Assembly: GCA_964017065.1 (NCBI GenBank)
Contig: OZ024783.1
Location: 5,339,399 to 5,403,398 of the forward strand
DNA length: 64,000 nt
Direction of reading: 5' to 3'
Origin: Haliclona indistincta
Lineage: Eukaryota; Porifera; Demospongiae; Haplosclerida; Chalinidae
Positions 1 to 11,215 of the stretch are shown here, piece by piece. A model generated the notes under the pieces. That model ran no database searches and was not told where the DNA came from. It saw only the letters and a list, made by a program, of their open reading frames with translations. Position 1 is the stretch's first letter, and each line of letters opens with the position of its first letter. The position numbers and the translations under genes were made by a program.

Positions 1-1587
1 CATGAGTAGAATTACAAGAGAAGAGAGCTTTGCTGATTTATTTTGGACCAAGTTTGTTATCAAGCACCCCATGTGCTCAACTGCATGTTGTTTCATCAGC
101 ATGGTTACTATAACAACGGATCATTGTAACACACTTGTATATGTTTGGCACTCTGCCTGCTGTCAAACTGTATTCACTATGTATGTATGTTTTGAACAAA
201 GCTTGAATAGTTTGTCCTGTACACGTAATATGTATTATGTACTGGCCGGGACAGCATGATAGGCTATATTAGTAGACTTAGACTGGTAGACTCAAGAGGG
301 CTAGGTTTTTGCACCATCGCTCTGCTAGGCAGGGTCTCCAGCCCTCGCCATGAGCCAACTGCCCCACCCCCAGCCGCCCTGATTTGCCTATCGGCGAAAT
401 AACCTATCTGTTGCCTACTTCCTGTGATGTCAAACTTGCCAGATAAAAATAGTTGCCCGTCACTTGTGAAGGGTTAAATAAAAGTGTATGGGTTGTGTAT
501 AGTTTGTTATAGTTTGTTAGACTATAGTTTGTTTTCAGCTTATTGTGGCTGTCATCATGAATCATGGTCATCCCGACATTTCAGTGAAATTTTTGAAAAT
601 ATGCGGCCTAGTGCATTTCACGTCAGTACAATAAGACTGTTTCTGTGTTCAGGTTTTGTGAGGCTCTTGCAACAAGTCTGTGGAACCAGACGCTGACCAA
701 TCGAATTAGCGGATTGTTCAAATGCAGCTGTGATTTGATTGGTCAGTGTTTATTTCCAGTTCCATGAACTCCTTGCAAGAACCCTACAAATTACTTGACC
801 GAAAATTTGCCGCTACCGCATGCACGCATTATGTTTTCTATACATTTAATATACAAAAACACTCTATGGGCATGCGCTAGCAGGAAACATTTTGGTCAAG
901 CAACCTGCAAAACCTTGTGTCTCTCTGGTGGAGTGTCATGTTCGTGCATTAGTGCCTTTGGTATACTGAATTATGTATTATGTATAACACTGTATCATTA
1001 TCACTGTTAGATAGTAACTTGTTGAAGACCTGCTTGTTAGCACTATCCTACACTTGACCTTTTTTTTTTTTTTTTTTTATACAATACACACACATGATAG
1101 CTAATAGCTAATGTAAGATGTGCGAAGAGGAAAGAAAAAAAAATTTAAAGTTACAGAAATAAAGAGGAAATAAGATTTTTAAATTTTCTAGAGTTAGTAC
1201 AAGATTTAATGTCTACAGGTACAAGATTATGATGTATTGCTGTTTTTAGTGTTTTGAAACTAGTCTTGTGAAAAAATAATCACATGCCTAGATCAGTACC
1301 ATAGACACAGAAAATTTTGAGGGAGAAATATTAAAGAATTAAATTTTCAAAGGATTCAGGGCTGTCATCTCCTAGAAAATATGTACCACCGCAAAAATTT
1401 GTCTTACGCACATGAAAAATGGCAGTAGCCAAGTCACGCAGTATCAGAACGCTCTGTCGCTCTCTAGACAGAAACTCTATTCTCGAATAAAATATGCAAA
1501 AATTTAAATGAGAAGTACCCACTATACAGTATTATAGTTTACTTTAGTATGTACTTGTTTACATATATGACGTTTTATTTCCATCAG
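1..1587. other. No gene recognised; upstream or intronic DNA of ISCU copy 1
   Basis: I see no conserved exon here. The preceding ISCU exon, which should encode the first cluster-ligand cysteine in a GAPACGD-type motif, is absent, so it lies before the window. The stretch holds a poly-T run (about 1060-1078). From about 1040 to 1545 it matches 16990-17330, which marks the left part of a segmental duplication carrying the ISCU tail. Confidence 0.6.
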
Positions 1588-2776
1588 ATTAAAGTGGACG
1601 ATGATGGAAAGATAGTGGACGCTAAGTTCAAGACGTTTGGATGTGGTTCAGCCATTGCTTCGAGCTCTCTTGCAACAGAATGGGTGAAGGGAAAATCGGT
1701 TAGCACATTTGAAATTATCATTGTATTGTGTGCTTGGGTATTGCATCATGAAAATAATGTAAATTGTAAAAGCTAAATATGAGCGAATTTGAGAAAAAGG
1801 GTCACTATGCTCCTGCAATAATTTTTTGAACGCATGCCTGTTTTCAAATAGCTGCTACTCAGTCAAACATTACCGAAACTCACTGAATTTTTTTGTGTAT
1901 AATAATTATTTGATCATTCTGCTTGCAAATTTTAGAGCCTTGGTACTAAATTTGGCTGAATTGCAGCAAGTTGTAAACATGCATGTGTTCGAAAATTGTA
2001 AGACCGAAGTGACCCTTTTCTCAAATCCGCTCACAAATATTTCATGCTAGTAACAAGTTACGAGTGCATTGATCTTACTCATGTATACGATGTTGACACA
2101 CTAAGATTCTACAACTGTTCAATATTAATCTATGCTTACACACACAATGATTATTATGTGTGTTTAACACTACTTTGTTTTTAGATTGATGAAGCAGGTA
2201 AGATCAAGAACACTCAGATCGCAAAGGAGCTGTCTCTTCCACCAGTGAAGCTACACTGCTCCAGTGAGTACAAAAATACATTAGTAGTAATTTTTGTAGC
2301 TAGTAATTTCAATTTTTTAGCATGTATTGTACTAAGTATGAACTGCTGTTAGAGTTTACTGTATAGCGGGAAATTTTCGCGGGGTTAAAGTTTTGCTTTT
2401 TGCTGTTTTTGCTCAAGCCGCAAAAATACAACTTGTAAATCTTGACGAAACGCATGGCGTCAATTTGTATGTCAGGAGCTGTTCGCTAAATAAACTCGCG
2501 ATTTCTCGATTCGCGAACTTTAGCCCTGCGAAAATTACCCGCTATACGGTATGTGGTTGTTATCAGACGAGTTGTACAATTCCAATAAGGCGGCATCAGT
2601 ACATTCGTTGTTCTATAGTTGTTTGATGGGGGCAGCACTACACTGTCTCATTTCTGAAGGATTTTGTTCTATGTGTAGCAATCTATCGTGCACATGCGCT
2701 AGATAAAATAATAAGTGCAGTCTGGTAAAATAAATTCTACACACATACTACATAAGTGTCAGTAGTGTCTCTCTCT

Positions 2777-2809
<33 letters not shown>

Positions 2810-2931
2810 CTCTCTACTCTCTCTTTGTAGTGTTGGCAGAAGACGCCATCAAAGCAGCTCTGAAGGACTATAGGCTAAAGCAGACTGAGTCAGACACTGT
2901 AGCTACTGCTGCTGCTACCACACCACAATAA
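1588..2931 (+). CDS. ISCU: ISCU iron-sulfur cluster scaffold, 3' three exons (copy 1)
   Basis: Exons are 1588-1698, 2185-2263 and 2831-2931, with phases 0, 0 and 1, ending in TAA. ISCU is the mitochondrial scaffold on which NFS1-ISD11-ACP and frataxin build 2Fe-2S clusters before HSPA9/HSCB hand them on. The first exon encodes KIVDAKFKTFGCGSAIASSS with the second ligand cysteine. The second encodes IAKELSLPPVKLHCS with the LPPVK chaperone-binding motif and third cysteine. The third encodes LAEDAIKAALKDYRLKQ and a short Thr/Ala tail. The N-terminal targeting region and first cysteine lie in exons before the window. The last intron ends in a CT microsatellite that serves as pyrimidine tract. 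An AATAAA overlaps the stop codon (2927-2932) and another lies at 3002-3007. The family assignment is secure. Whether this copy or the second one is used is unknown. Confidence 0.9.
2357..2551. mobile_element. MITE in ISCU intron, TIR CYGTATAGCGGG, TA target
   Basis: Ends are TACTGTATAGCGGGAAATTT and the inverted TACCGTATAGCGGG, about 24 bp with two mismatches, with TA at both outer edges. The element is about 195 bp and has no coding capacity. The paralogous intron keeps the right end (20271-20295), so insertion preceded the ISCU duplication. Confidence 0.7.
2767..2826. repeat. (CT)n microsatellite forming the 3' splice-site pyrimidine tract
   Basis: CT repeats with a few interruptions run directly into the acceptor TCTTTGTAG of the last ISCU exon. 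The same site in copy 2 has expanded to about 270 bp. Confidence 0.9.
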
Positions 2932-3250
2932 ACACAAACACCCCAAAAAATTAATAATCTCCTGTGATTTCATTCAATATTGTTCTGTTCCCAATCCTAA
3001 TAATAAAGAGATATGTACCGTGCTTGTAATGACAACAACATAACTGTGTGCTTGGAAATGTCTACATACTACACATTGTATGTAGCGCTGAACAGTATAA
3101 GCAATGTCACTACATAACTTGCTATTGTGATAGGCCCTAGCCGGATCCTTGTATGATTTGCTCCTCTTCATTTCTTGTCTGCTGAAACTGGATAGTGGCA
3201 TAGATCTAAGGCAGTGATAATACCTTCACGCCCCTATTGTCTAGCTATCA

Positions 3251-3346
3251 CTAAGATACTGCCATTCTCTCAGTGTGATGAGAGTGACTCCTATGAAGAT
3301 GAGTTAATAGAAAAAACTTAGAATCATCTACCAGGGTTTCCCATAA
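3251..3346 (+). pseudogene. Relic of the secreted-protein gene 5' part
   Basis: About 95 bp match codons around QCDESDPFEDDQELMEKL of genes A-D, with a deletion and frame loss. Equivalent relics follow the ISCU last-exon copies at 7586-7665 and 21186-21280. An older secreted gene therefore sat just after ISCU in the duplicated unit. Confidence 0.7.
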
Positions 3347-4150
3347 CACCAAAATTATACATGTAGGTTAAACACCGAGGTGGAGGTGTATATGGGAATT
3401 TGGACACCGAGGGCGAAGCCCGAGGTGTGCAAATTCACATATACACCGACAACGAGGTGTTTAACCTATTTAAATTGATGTTTACAAAGATAAACGAAGT
3501 TAACAGGCCAGGAAGCAGAACAGGTACGCATGCGCAGATCAGTCATATGCACGTGCATGTGAGCGCTGTACAGGTTAATTTGGCAGCTCGTCGACGTCTT
3601 CAGCATCTGGTCTTCAACAACCCACCCTCCACTCCCTTATCCTCCATGAGCTGTTACCCTCAGCTCATGTGACTCCTGTGTCATCTGGTGCATGCCGGTT
3701 TCGGCATGCTGGTTCTTCCCTTCCAGGCCCATTTGTCGCTGGGTTTGGGATGGGAGGGCCAAGCCTGATGGCACAGGACCCTCCATACCTCCGCTCCATA
3801 TCACCACCCTTATGGTGATAGGACTAAGGAGGACATCTCTCAATATCCCTATACTACCCTCCTTAGATCGAAAAGCAAGTCCCTCCAGATTAAGAAGGTG
3901 AGTGCTTCTTGAGAATGTTAACTATGTGCATTGTATGGTGCATTGTATGGCTTGTATGGTGCATTGTATGGCAACGAGGTGTTTAACCTATTTAAACTAT
4001 GTGCATTGTATGGTGCATTGTATGGCTTGTATGGTGCATTGTATGGCATTGATGGTGCATTGTATGGCTAATGGTATAATAAGTGATGCATTGTATGGCT
4101 TTGCTGCAGGTGTATATGGGAATTTGGACACCTCATTACATCAAAGAGAA
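3347..4150. repeat. Fold-back repeats and short GTGCATTGTATG tandem array
   Basis: The segment 3365-3468 is an imperfect palindrome whose arms begin AGGTTAAACACCGAGG and end inverted as AACGAGGTGTTTAACCT, with a central GAGGGCGAAGCCCGAG. Parts recur at 3974-3998 and 4109-4136. Between them, 3918-4080 repeats GTGCATTGTATGG many times. The open frames here are low-complexity and I take none as genes. Confidence 0.6.
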
Positions 4151-4437
4151 TTATTCATGTCATAGTTTAATAATGGGTTAACATCTGAGTGTGATTATTG
4201 TTATCTTCCTAATTACAACAGAATCTTGCTGCTAGCCACAATGACGTTACTGTGCGTCAAACCACAAGCACCTGCCTAGCTGTACTACGGTACTTTGATT
4301 GCTCGTGGATTGTGATAATTAGACAATAAAAGGAAATGTACGAGTGTATGCTACATGTATTATGTACTTGGAATTGTCTACACTGAAAACTCTGCATACA
4401 ATTATGCAAAAGTACTAAGTTGTGACTCTTGTGTACG

Positions 4438-5418
4438 ATGGCTCTAGCTTATCTGCTTCTAGCAGGTTTTTGTCTGCTTCAGTGGAGTTGTGCTAATACC
4501 TTTACTCCTGTCATCCATGATGCTAAGATACTGACATCTACTCAGTGTGATGAGAGTGACCCTTTTGAAGATGATCAAGAGCTAATGGAAAAACTTAGAA
4601 TCATCCACCAGCAGCTACCTCCTCCTGGATGCAACCCTCCTCCAACTTGTATAGACGTTCTTCGCTGCAACTTGTCTGCCTCCTCGGGCTTCTACCAAAT
4701 CCACACTGCCAATGGCTCAGTTGTGCAGGTCTACTGTGACATGGAAGGGAAAAACTGTGGAGGACAAGGTGGCTGGACGAGAGTGATCCATCTCAACATG
4801 ACTGACCCATCAAGTCAGTGTCCTGCTGGCTTCAGAGTTGATACTACTAACAACGCGAGGTTCTGCATTAGAGATACCAGCAGTGCTGGGTGTAGATCGA
4901 TTACAGCTGAATCATTTGGACTGACCTACTCACGTGTATGTGGGCAGGTTCGAGGATATGGTATCAGTGGTACTGATGGATTTCATCGACAGTTTCCTGG
5001 TAATGATGCATCACTCAGTGGTAACTATGTTGATGGTGTTTCCATCACATATGGCAGCTCAGCCACCATCAGTCACATTTGGACCTATGCTGCTGGATTG
5101 CGTGAGACTGACATTAATCCAGATAATGCCAATAACTGTCCTTGTAACACTAATGGAGTCGCAAACGTTATTCCTGCATTCGTTGGCAATGACTATTACT
5201 GCGAGTCTAGTAATTTACAAAGCACCAATGATCCTTTATGGGATGGTATGCAATGTAGAGAGCTAGAGGTACCTTGTTGTAACCACACTGGACTGCCCTG
5301 GTTCCACAAGACCTTATCAACCTTCACCACTGCCACTATCACCACACGTGTCTGTCTGGATGAAGACACAAACAATGAGAATCTTGGAATTGAGCATTTG
5401 GAGTTGTATGTTCGATAA
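4438..5418 (+). CDS. Secreted fibrinogen-like protein, gene A
   Basis: A one-exon gene of 326 residues. The ATG at 4438 starts MALAYLLLAGFCLLQWSCAN, a clear signal peptide, and the same start is conserved in all copies. After an acidic stretch (DPFEDDQELMEKL) and a Pro/Cys segment, residues about 80-120 look like the beginning of a fibrinogen C-terminal domain: SGFYQIHTANG, then YCDMEGKNCGGQGGWTRV. The rest (VCGQVRGYG, NYVDGVSITYGS, NNCPCNTNG, LPWFHKTL, RVCLDED) is a cysteine-rich module I remember from many uncharacterised sponge and cnidarian secreted proteins. It is not a complete fibrinogen domain. Several N-glycosylation sequons are present (NLS, NGS, NMT, NHT). It is likely extracellular, perhaps in recognition or matrix; the function is unknown. 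Genes B, C and D are paralogues. Confidence 0.85.
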   Translation: MALAYLLLAGFCLLQWSCANTFTPVIHDAKILTSTQCDESDPFEDDQELMEKLRIIHQQLPPPGCNPPPTCIDVLRCNLSASSGFYQIHTANGSVVQVYCDMEGKNCGGQGGWTRVIHLNMTDPSSQCPAGFRVDTTNNARFCIRDTSSAGCRSITAESFGLTYSRVCGQVRGYGISGTDGFHRQFPGNDASLSGNYVDGVSITYGSSATISHIWTYAAGLRETDINPDNANNCPCNTNGVANVIPAFVGNDYYCESSNLQSTNDPLWDGMQCRELEVPCCNHTGLPWFHKTLSTFTTATITTRVCLDEDTNNENLGIEHLELYVR

Positions 5419-5903
5419 AATTTGCTTATGGCATGTAATTAGCATGAAACTAAGTACATGCATTAAATATTTTTAGTAGTCAGTACGTATGTAGACTGCA
5501 ATAATTATGATGTCATATTAAATCTATTAATTTTTTGGTCTTGCCTGATTAATAATTATTGCTCAGCCTGTTTTATCAGTTTTATACAGTGATTGCAAGT
5601 TTGTTAGTTAGTTCTAAGTCATCATCATCCACTAATTTTGAAGATACAATAGCTACTTGATTTTGTGTGATATGCAAGGAAAAGATTTGCATGCACGTGT
5701 TCCTTTTGATTACGTTTTTAATTAAGTGGTTATTAGTGCAGTTCCAGGCATAATCATCCATATCTGCATGGGAACCATGGTATAGATGGTCTGAATGCCT
5801 TTGCCTATTTGACTCACTACCTACTAATATAGCTAACTGTTTACTTTGGGACAGTTAGCACACTAGTGGAATTCTATGTAGTCAGGTTGCTACGTATGTG
5901 GAT
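5419..5903. other. 3' flank of gene A, paralogous to the gene C flank
   Basis: No gene is seen. The sequence matches 22615-22893 and then resumes at about 24005, which leaves an empty site near 5714-5728 for the R2 element that sits after gene C. Confidence 0.7.
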
Positions 5904-6680
5904 GACCGGAAGAGGGATCTAACTGACATGAACGCCCGTGGGAAAATCCAATGAACAAGAGGTGTTAAATCGCCCAAGGGCAATTTTACACCTCCGAGTG
6001 TTAATTGGATTTTCCCAAGGGCGTTCATGTCAGTTAGATCCCTCTTCCGGTCATCTAACAGATTTAGACCACGCGGTTGCGACGAGATGGACGCTGTAAG
6101 CCTGTACCAACGGATTTGGACGATGCCGAAGACTTCCAGCTGACAAACTCTGAGCTGATCTACCGTTTTGGTCTGCCACAAGTGAACGCGAAGTGAGCCA
6201 AGCCATTTCTGCACGCGTACCTGACAGAACACGCAGGCAATTGTCGTTGGCGATATCGGTGTTTCATAGCTGTGCACTGCACGTGAATTCGAAGAAGATG
6301 GCGATCTAGTGAGTATGGATGCGGCGACTATACAGCAAAAGATGTGCCGATTTGTCCTTGAAGCAGACGACGACAGGATGGGGCGCCCTATCCGGCAAGA
6401 AGTCTCAGTACAGTATCGTCGCAGGCATACAGCGTCACGTTCGAGAATGTGGACGACACGAAATTGGATTCCTTAATACTGCTGATCCCGCCTTTGGTCG
6501 TCTACGCCAGACTCTCGATGCAAGAATGAAGGAACTGACATAAACTGAACTGAAATGTGAAGTATTGACCTTTTGCTGCATACCTTGCAACTTGTGATCA
6601 CTTAATGTGTCAAATTGAAAATATGTGATTTACCTTGTATTTATGCATGAGGGATCTAACTGACATAAACACCCTGTGTC
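5904..6680. mobile_element. Fold-back element carrying a Crypton-like relic
   Basis: The segment 5904-6055 is a near-perfect hairpin: GAGGGATCTAACTGACATG is followed about 110 bp later by its inverse. The same motif recurs in direct orientation at 6649. The DNA between is richer in GC than its surroundings and holds the broken recombinase-like frame described separately. Confidence 0.65.
6230..6543 (+). pseudogene. Crypton/DUF3504-like tyrosine-recombinase N-terminal relic
   Basis: Two frames each hold part of one recognisable segment. Frame 1 reads about KMCRFVLEADDD. Frame 2 then reads SIVAGIQRHVREC, DPAFGRLRQTLDARMKEL and a stop (6543). This order matches, from memory, the region before the catalytic core in Crypton-derived proteins (KCTD1, QRICH1 and ZMYM2-4 style DUF3504 proteins and sponge/cnidarian Cryptons). 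The shift between frames near 6380-6400 and the absence of the catalytic domain mark it as broken. It lies inside the fold-back element. A DUF3504 profile search would settle the identity. Confidence 0.55.
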
Positions 6681-6710
6681 TAACCTGAAAGATCAAAGGC
6701 TTTTGCCTCA

Positions 6711-7034
6711 TTAATTATTCATGAGTGGTCTAAGTATAGTCAGATTATACAGAAGCCAGTTGGCAGGTGGCTTGTTGAAAGAAGAAGAAGAAGAAAGAAC
6801 AATTTGCTGAAGAATGTCTATACATGTTGAAAGATGGTTGCATCCAAGAGTAGATAGCTGCTGGTGGATGATCCTAAGTTTTTCCATTAGCTCTTGATCA
6901 TCTTCAAAAGGGTCACTCTCATCACACTGATCGTGAGAGGATGGCACATCATGGATGACAGGAGAAAAGGTATTAGCACAACTCCACAGAAGCAGACAAA
7001 AACCGACTAGAAGCGGATAAGCTAGAGCCATCAT
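6711..7034 (-). pseudogene. Inverted 5' fragment of the secreted-protein family (E)
   Basis: Reading leftward from 7034 gives MALAYPLLVGFCLLLWSCAN, then QCDESDPFEDDQELMEKL and IIHQQLSTLGCN. Homology stops after about 75 codons, before the fibrinogen-like part, at a GAA-repeat junction. The frame stays open to 6711 but encodes unrelated residues. The same truncated, inverted fragment with the same junction recurs at about 24330-24565, so the rearrangement predates the block duplication. It could still be transcribed, but no full product is possible. Confidence 0.8.
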
Positions 7035-7189
7035 ACATGAGTCGCAACTTAGTACTTCAGCAAAATGGTACGCCCTCGGGTTTATTGGTTATTTCTTCGT
7101 GTATTCACGATAAATCCCTCGCGGGCATGTTCTAAGCTATACATGTACATACGTGTTTTGTTAAAAGTTTTATTACTCATCCTTTGTAG

Positions 7190-7292
7190 TGTTGGCAGAA
7201 GACGCCATCAAAGCAGCTCTGAAGGACTATAGACTGTGAAGCAGACAGAGTCAGACACTGTAGCTACTGCTGCTGCTGCCACACTACAATAA
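7190..7292 (+). pseudogene. ISCU: Relic of ISCU last exon (1)
   Basis: It keeps the acceptor CTTTGTAG and the codons for LAEDAIKAALKDYRL. An extra TG after CTG then gives an early TGA, followed by the recognisable Gln/Thr/Ala tail and AATAAA. No other ISCU exon precedes it, so it is a 3'-end duplicate and non-functional. Confidence 0.85.
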
Positions 7293-7585
7293 ACACAAGC
7301 ACCCAAAAATGATCTTACTCCATTCCTGTGATTTCATTCAATATTGTTCTGTTCCTAATAATAAAGAGCTACATACCATGCTTGTATTGACAACAAGATA
7401 TTCAATCATGTGCTTGGAAATGTCTACATTATAGCACTGAACAGTATTATGCAATTTCCTTGCTATTGTGATAGGCCCTAGCCGGATCCTTGTATGATTT
7501 GCTTCTCGTCATTTCTTGTTTGCTGAAACTGGGTAGTGGCATAGATCTATGGTAGTGGTAATACCTTCACGCCCCTATTGTCTAA

Positions 7586-7665
7586 CACTAAGATACTGCC
7601 ATCCTCTCAGTGTGATGAGAGTGACTCCTATGAAGATGAGCTAATAGCGAATCATCTACCAGGAT
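7586..7665 (+). pseudogene. Relic of the secreted-protein gene 5' part
   Basis: Shares QCDESDSYEDELI-type codons with the relic at 3251-3346 and has the same truncation. It is followed by degraded DNA. Confidence 0.65.
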
Positions 7666-7732
7666 TTAATTACACTGTAACATTACACCATGCTTTTGTT
7701 GTAAGTATTTTTATGGTACCATCTTTTCGTAG

Positions 7733-7830
7733 TGTTGGCAGAAAATGTCATTAAAGCAGCTCTACTGAAGCAGGTACCGTAGGCATAGCTGCTTCTGCTG
7801 CTACCACCATGCACATTACAATGAACTATT
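7733..7830 (+). pseudogene. ISCU: Relic of ISCU last exon (2)
   Basis: It retains the CGTAG acceptor and a decayed LAE-x-IKAALL start, with an internal deletion and lost frame. Together with 7190-7292 it shows two rounds of duplication of the ISCU 3' end in front of gene B. Confidence 0.7.
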
Positions 7831-8137
7831 GTATCTTAACACCCAAATACTACTGGCTCAATAATTATCATTGCCGCTCGGGCAATGATATGTAGGGATG
7901 ACCTCGAACTAAGATGGCGGCTTCTCATGCGTGAAAATGAATTATCTCACATTATCTCTACTGTTATTCATTTCTACTGCATTTTTCTGTCGTATGATCA
8001 TTGTTATGTTCCTAAGGAAATTTAAAAGTACAATCATGTTATTATATGTACTTTGAAGTGTTTACATCAATTATTTTAATGATTCAGCTGAACGTTGTAT
8101 ACTGCTTGCTAGTGAACTAAGTTGTGACTCTTGTACA

Positions 8138-9115
8138 ATGGCTCTAGCTTATCTGCTTCTAGTCAGTTTTTGTCTGCTTCAGTGGAGTTGTGCTAATACC
8201 TTTTCTCCTGTCATCCATGATGTGCCATCCTCCCATGATCAGTGTGATAAGAGTGACCCTTTTGAAGATGATCAAGAGCTAATGGCAAAACTTAGAACCA
8301 TCCACCAGCAGCTACCTCCTCCTGGATGCAACCCTCCTCCAACTTGCATAGACATTCTTCGCTGCAACTTATCTGCCTCCTCAGGCTACTACCAAATCCA
8401 CGCTGCCAATGGTTCAGTTGTGCAGGCCTACTGTGACATGGAAGGGAAAAACTGTGGAGGACAAGGTGGCTGGACGAGAGTGATCTATCTCAACATGACT
8501 GACCCATCAAGTCAGTGTCCTGCTGGCTTCAGAGTTGATACTACTAACAACGCGAGGTTTTGCATCAGAGATACCAGCAGTGCTGGGTGCAGATCGATTA
8601 CAGCTGAATCATTTGGACTGACCTACTCACGTGTATGTGGGCAGGTTCGAGGATATGGTATCGATAGTACTGGTGGATTTTTTCGACAGTTTCCTGGTAA
8701 TGATGCATCGCTCAGTGGTAACTATGTTGATGGTGTTTCCATCACATATGGCAGCTCAGCCACCATCAGTCACATTTGGACCTATGCTGCTGGATTGCGT
8801 GAGACTGACAATAGTCCATATAATAACAATAACTGTCCTTGTAACACTAATGGAGTCACAAACGTTATTCCTGCATTCGTTGGCAATGACTACTACTGTG
8901 AGTCTAGTAATTTTCAAAACACCAATGATCCTTTATGGGATGGTATGCAGTGTGGAGGGCTAGAGGTACCTTGTTGTAACCACACTGGACTGCCCTGGTT
9001 CCACAAGACCTTATCAACCTCCACCACAGCCACTATCACCACACGTGTCTGTCTGGATGAAGACACAAACAATGAGAATCTTGGAATTGAGCATTTGGAG
9101 CTGTATGTTCGATAA
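8138..9115 (+). CDS. Secreted fibrinogen-like protein, gene B
   Basis: A one-exon paralogue of gene A with 325 residues: signal peptide MALAYLLLVSFCLLQWSCAN, acidic segment, fibrinogen-like start (YCDMEGKNCGGQGGWTRV) and cysteine-rich C-terminal module ending LELYVR. Differences from A cluster in a few short loops: the N-terminal VPSSHDQCDKS segment, the YGIDSTGGFFRQF loop, and the ETDNSPYNNNNCPC loop. The 5' flank AACTAAGTTGTGACTCTTG just before the ATG is shared by all copies. The product is likely extracellular and its function is not recognised. Confidence 0.85.
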   Translation: MALAYLLLVSFCLLQWSCANTFSPVIHDVPSSHDQCDKSDPFEDDQELMAKLRTIHQQLPPPGCNPPPTCIDILRCNLSASSGYYQIHAANGSVVQAYCDMEGKNCGGQGGWTRVIYLNMTDPSSQCPAGFRVDTTNNARFCIRDTSSAGCRSITAESFGLTYSRVCGQVRGYGIDSTGGFFRQFPGNDASLSGNYVDGVSITYGSSATISHIWTYAAGLRETDNSPYNNNNCPCNTNGVTNVIPAFVGNDYYCESSNFQNTNDPLWDGMQCGGLEVPCCNHTGLPWFHKTLSTSTTATITTRVCLDEDTNNENLGIEHLELYVR

Positions 9116-10452
9116 AATTTGCTTATGGCATGTAATTAGCATGAAATTAAGTACAAGCATTAAATATTTTTAGTAGTCAGTACGTATGTAGACTGCAAGG
9201 GATACTTGGGACTTTTACATTTGCAAGCATTATTCCATCTTATTCCTTCACTTTTGCAAGCATCATCCCATCTTGTTCCTTTACTTTTACAAGAATCATC
9301 CCATCTTGTTCTTTACTTTCGCAAGCATCATCCCATCTTGTTCCTTTACTTTTGCAAGAGTCATCCCTACACTTTTTAGTTTTTTTTATTAAAACTTTTT
9401 TACTTTACTTGTTAACATACTACATTTGATTTATGGGTTCTATTTTCATGGTTCAAGCAAAAATTAATGACAAAAAATGCAAAAATTTTAGTCAAGAAAA
9501 ATATTTCCGTTATACGATACATTGGGTGATGAAATGTGAGGGAGAGGAAGAACAAGGGCGAGTGAGAGAGGGAGAGGGAGAGAGAGAGAGAGAGAAAGTG
9601 ATTAATTTCGATAACATTAAAATGATTAAATCTAGGGCTACACACAAAAACAACAGTCAATAATATGAACCAGAGAGCATTATGCTCATCATTATCATTA
9701 GCAGATCATACAAAACTGTAGCCAAGAATTTATGAAGAGGGATTCTTTTTGTTGTGGTGCAGAGCGCCGCTGAAATTTTGTCCCATGTTTTTTTTTGCGA
9801 TAATTCTCGTGAACAGTCGCGTAGGACTGCCTAGATGTGCTATTTTCACAGCAATATTTTCGAGAAAACAAGCTGCTTCAATTTTGACTAAGAAAGTGGA
9901 GTTTTTGCTAAGAAAAGTGGACCTTTCAGGAGACTGGGTGGTTCTTCAGAACCTTGTTGGCTATGTGTGTGAAGGAACAAAAAATCTTTGCGCAAAACTT
10001 TTTCTACCTATTCTGCTGCATTCATCCTCCACAATGCACCAATAACCCAAATTTAACTATTGTGCAACAGAGGCTAGCTAGCTATGCACGTGTGTGCTCA
10101 TTGGCACTACAGTACGTAGGTAAAGTGCTCGGTAATTTTTGTACAAGACAACCTTCTTTTCAGTTTGTGATTACAAGTGTGCTGTTCATGCAGGTAGCCT
10201 TGGATGGGTTAACAAGACAAGCATGAAACAAATTCTCTGTCAATTAAAGCAGCTGTATGGGAGAGAGCTATAGCTAGCAGGGGCTCATTTACAGGAAAAC
10301 CAACAACAACAGACTCACCAGTTCTACCCAGAGATATGCAGGTGCTCATCGGACCTTTAATTCATAAACAAGCTACATGTAGCTATCACATTCAGCCGGT
10401 TCTAGCTGAGATTCCTCCTCGTTACAACGCCTTTTCATTGTCACACAGAAGT
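9116..10452. other. No gene recognised; tandem and GA repeats
   Basis: After the 3' flank of gene B, 9205-9372 is a tandem array of about 40-45 bp units (TTTGCAAGCATCATCCCATC with variants). The segment 9538-9598 is GA-rich. Open frames at 9749-10226 show no family resemblance that I can name. Confidence 0.5.
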
Positions 10453-11044
10453 TTAACCCTTTAATTACTAAATTATCTTGCTGAAACTTTAACCTCGTAA
10501 ATGCTGACCACTTCTCTCGTGAATATCTCGTGTGTCTTTTGTGCTACTGGTCTTAAATTTGCGTCCTTTTACGCCAGTGAGTAGCCGCAATTGCCCACAC
10601 TCAAGTCAGTCGATATGCCCCTCCCACTTCGAAAGTGAAGCCGATAAAGTGCAACGGCCTCGTCAAATTTTGCTCAAAGTTAGTACTTTGGGGCTGGATA
10701 CTGGAAAGTACACACAAATAGCAGTGGTTTTGGTGAGTGCAAAATGTAGCCCAGATCATAGACAAAAATGTGTTTCTGAGCACCCTGAAGCCATAAAATG
10801 TCCAAATTTTCTTGGCAGCCATTTTGTTTTTCCTAAAATGTTGTGAAATTTGCACTGAAGCCATAGAAAAGCTGAAGCCAATACGTTTAGCGCAGGGAGC
10901 GCGCCGAAAACCGGTCAATTTTTTGTGGTTATTTGTATTCCTCAATTTAGCTTAATTTCGGAATATTTTAACACTTTTTGATAAAGTTATGGTGTCTGAA
11001 GTATGTATGTCGCCAAAAGGCGACAATAGGGGTTAAAGGGTTAA
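10453..11044. mobile_element. piggyBac-like MITE bounded by TTAA
   Basis: Ends are TTAACCCTTTAA and its inverse TTAAAGGGTTAA, with TTAA at both outer edges, giving 592 bp without convincing coding capacity. A truncated inverted copy lies at about 19838-20131, and its CTTTAATTACTAAAT end is conserved. The TTAA edges point to a piggyBac-type element. Confidence 0.7.
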
Positions 11045-11215
11045 AAGGCTGGTCCACTTGGCTCGTAGTAAAATAGAATGCCAGACAGCAGAAATAACTC
11101 GTCTTTAGTGAATTTTAATCGCCTTTAGGTTCTTATAAACAGCAGCGCTAGCCATCTTTACTAAAGTAGGCGTGTGCTGGTACCGTAGTCGCTCTTATGT
11201 ACATGTATTATGTGT

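Noticed and set aside
3902..4165. Frame with repeated VHCMVHCMA
   Set aside because: A product of the GTGCATTGTATGG tandem repeat.
4934..5266. Second frames inside genes A, B and C (MYVGRFEDMV..)
   Set aside because: Shadow frames that recur only because the main frame is duplicated; no start context or independent conservation.
5882..6277. 131-codon minus-strand frame
   Set aside because: It runs across the fold-back hairpin, and the recognisable coding trace is on the plus strand.
10532..10945. Overlapping frames of 104 and 114 codons
   Set aside because: They lie inside the piggyBac-like MITE, on both strands, without family resemblance.
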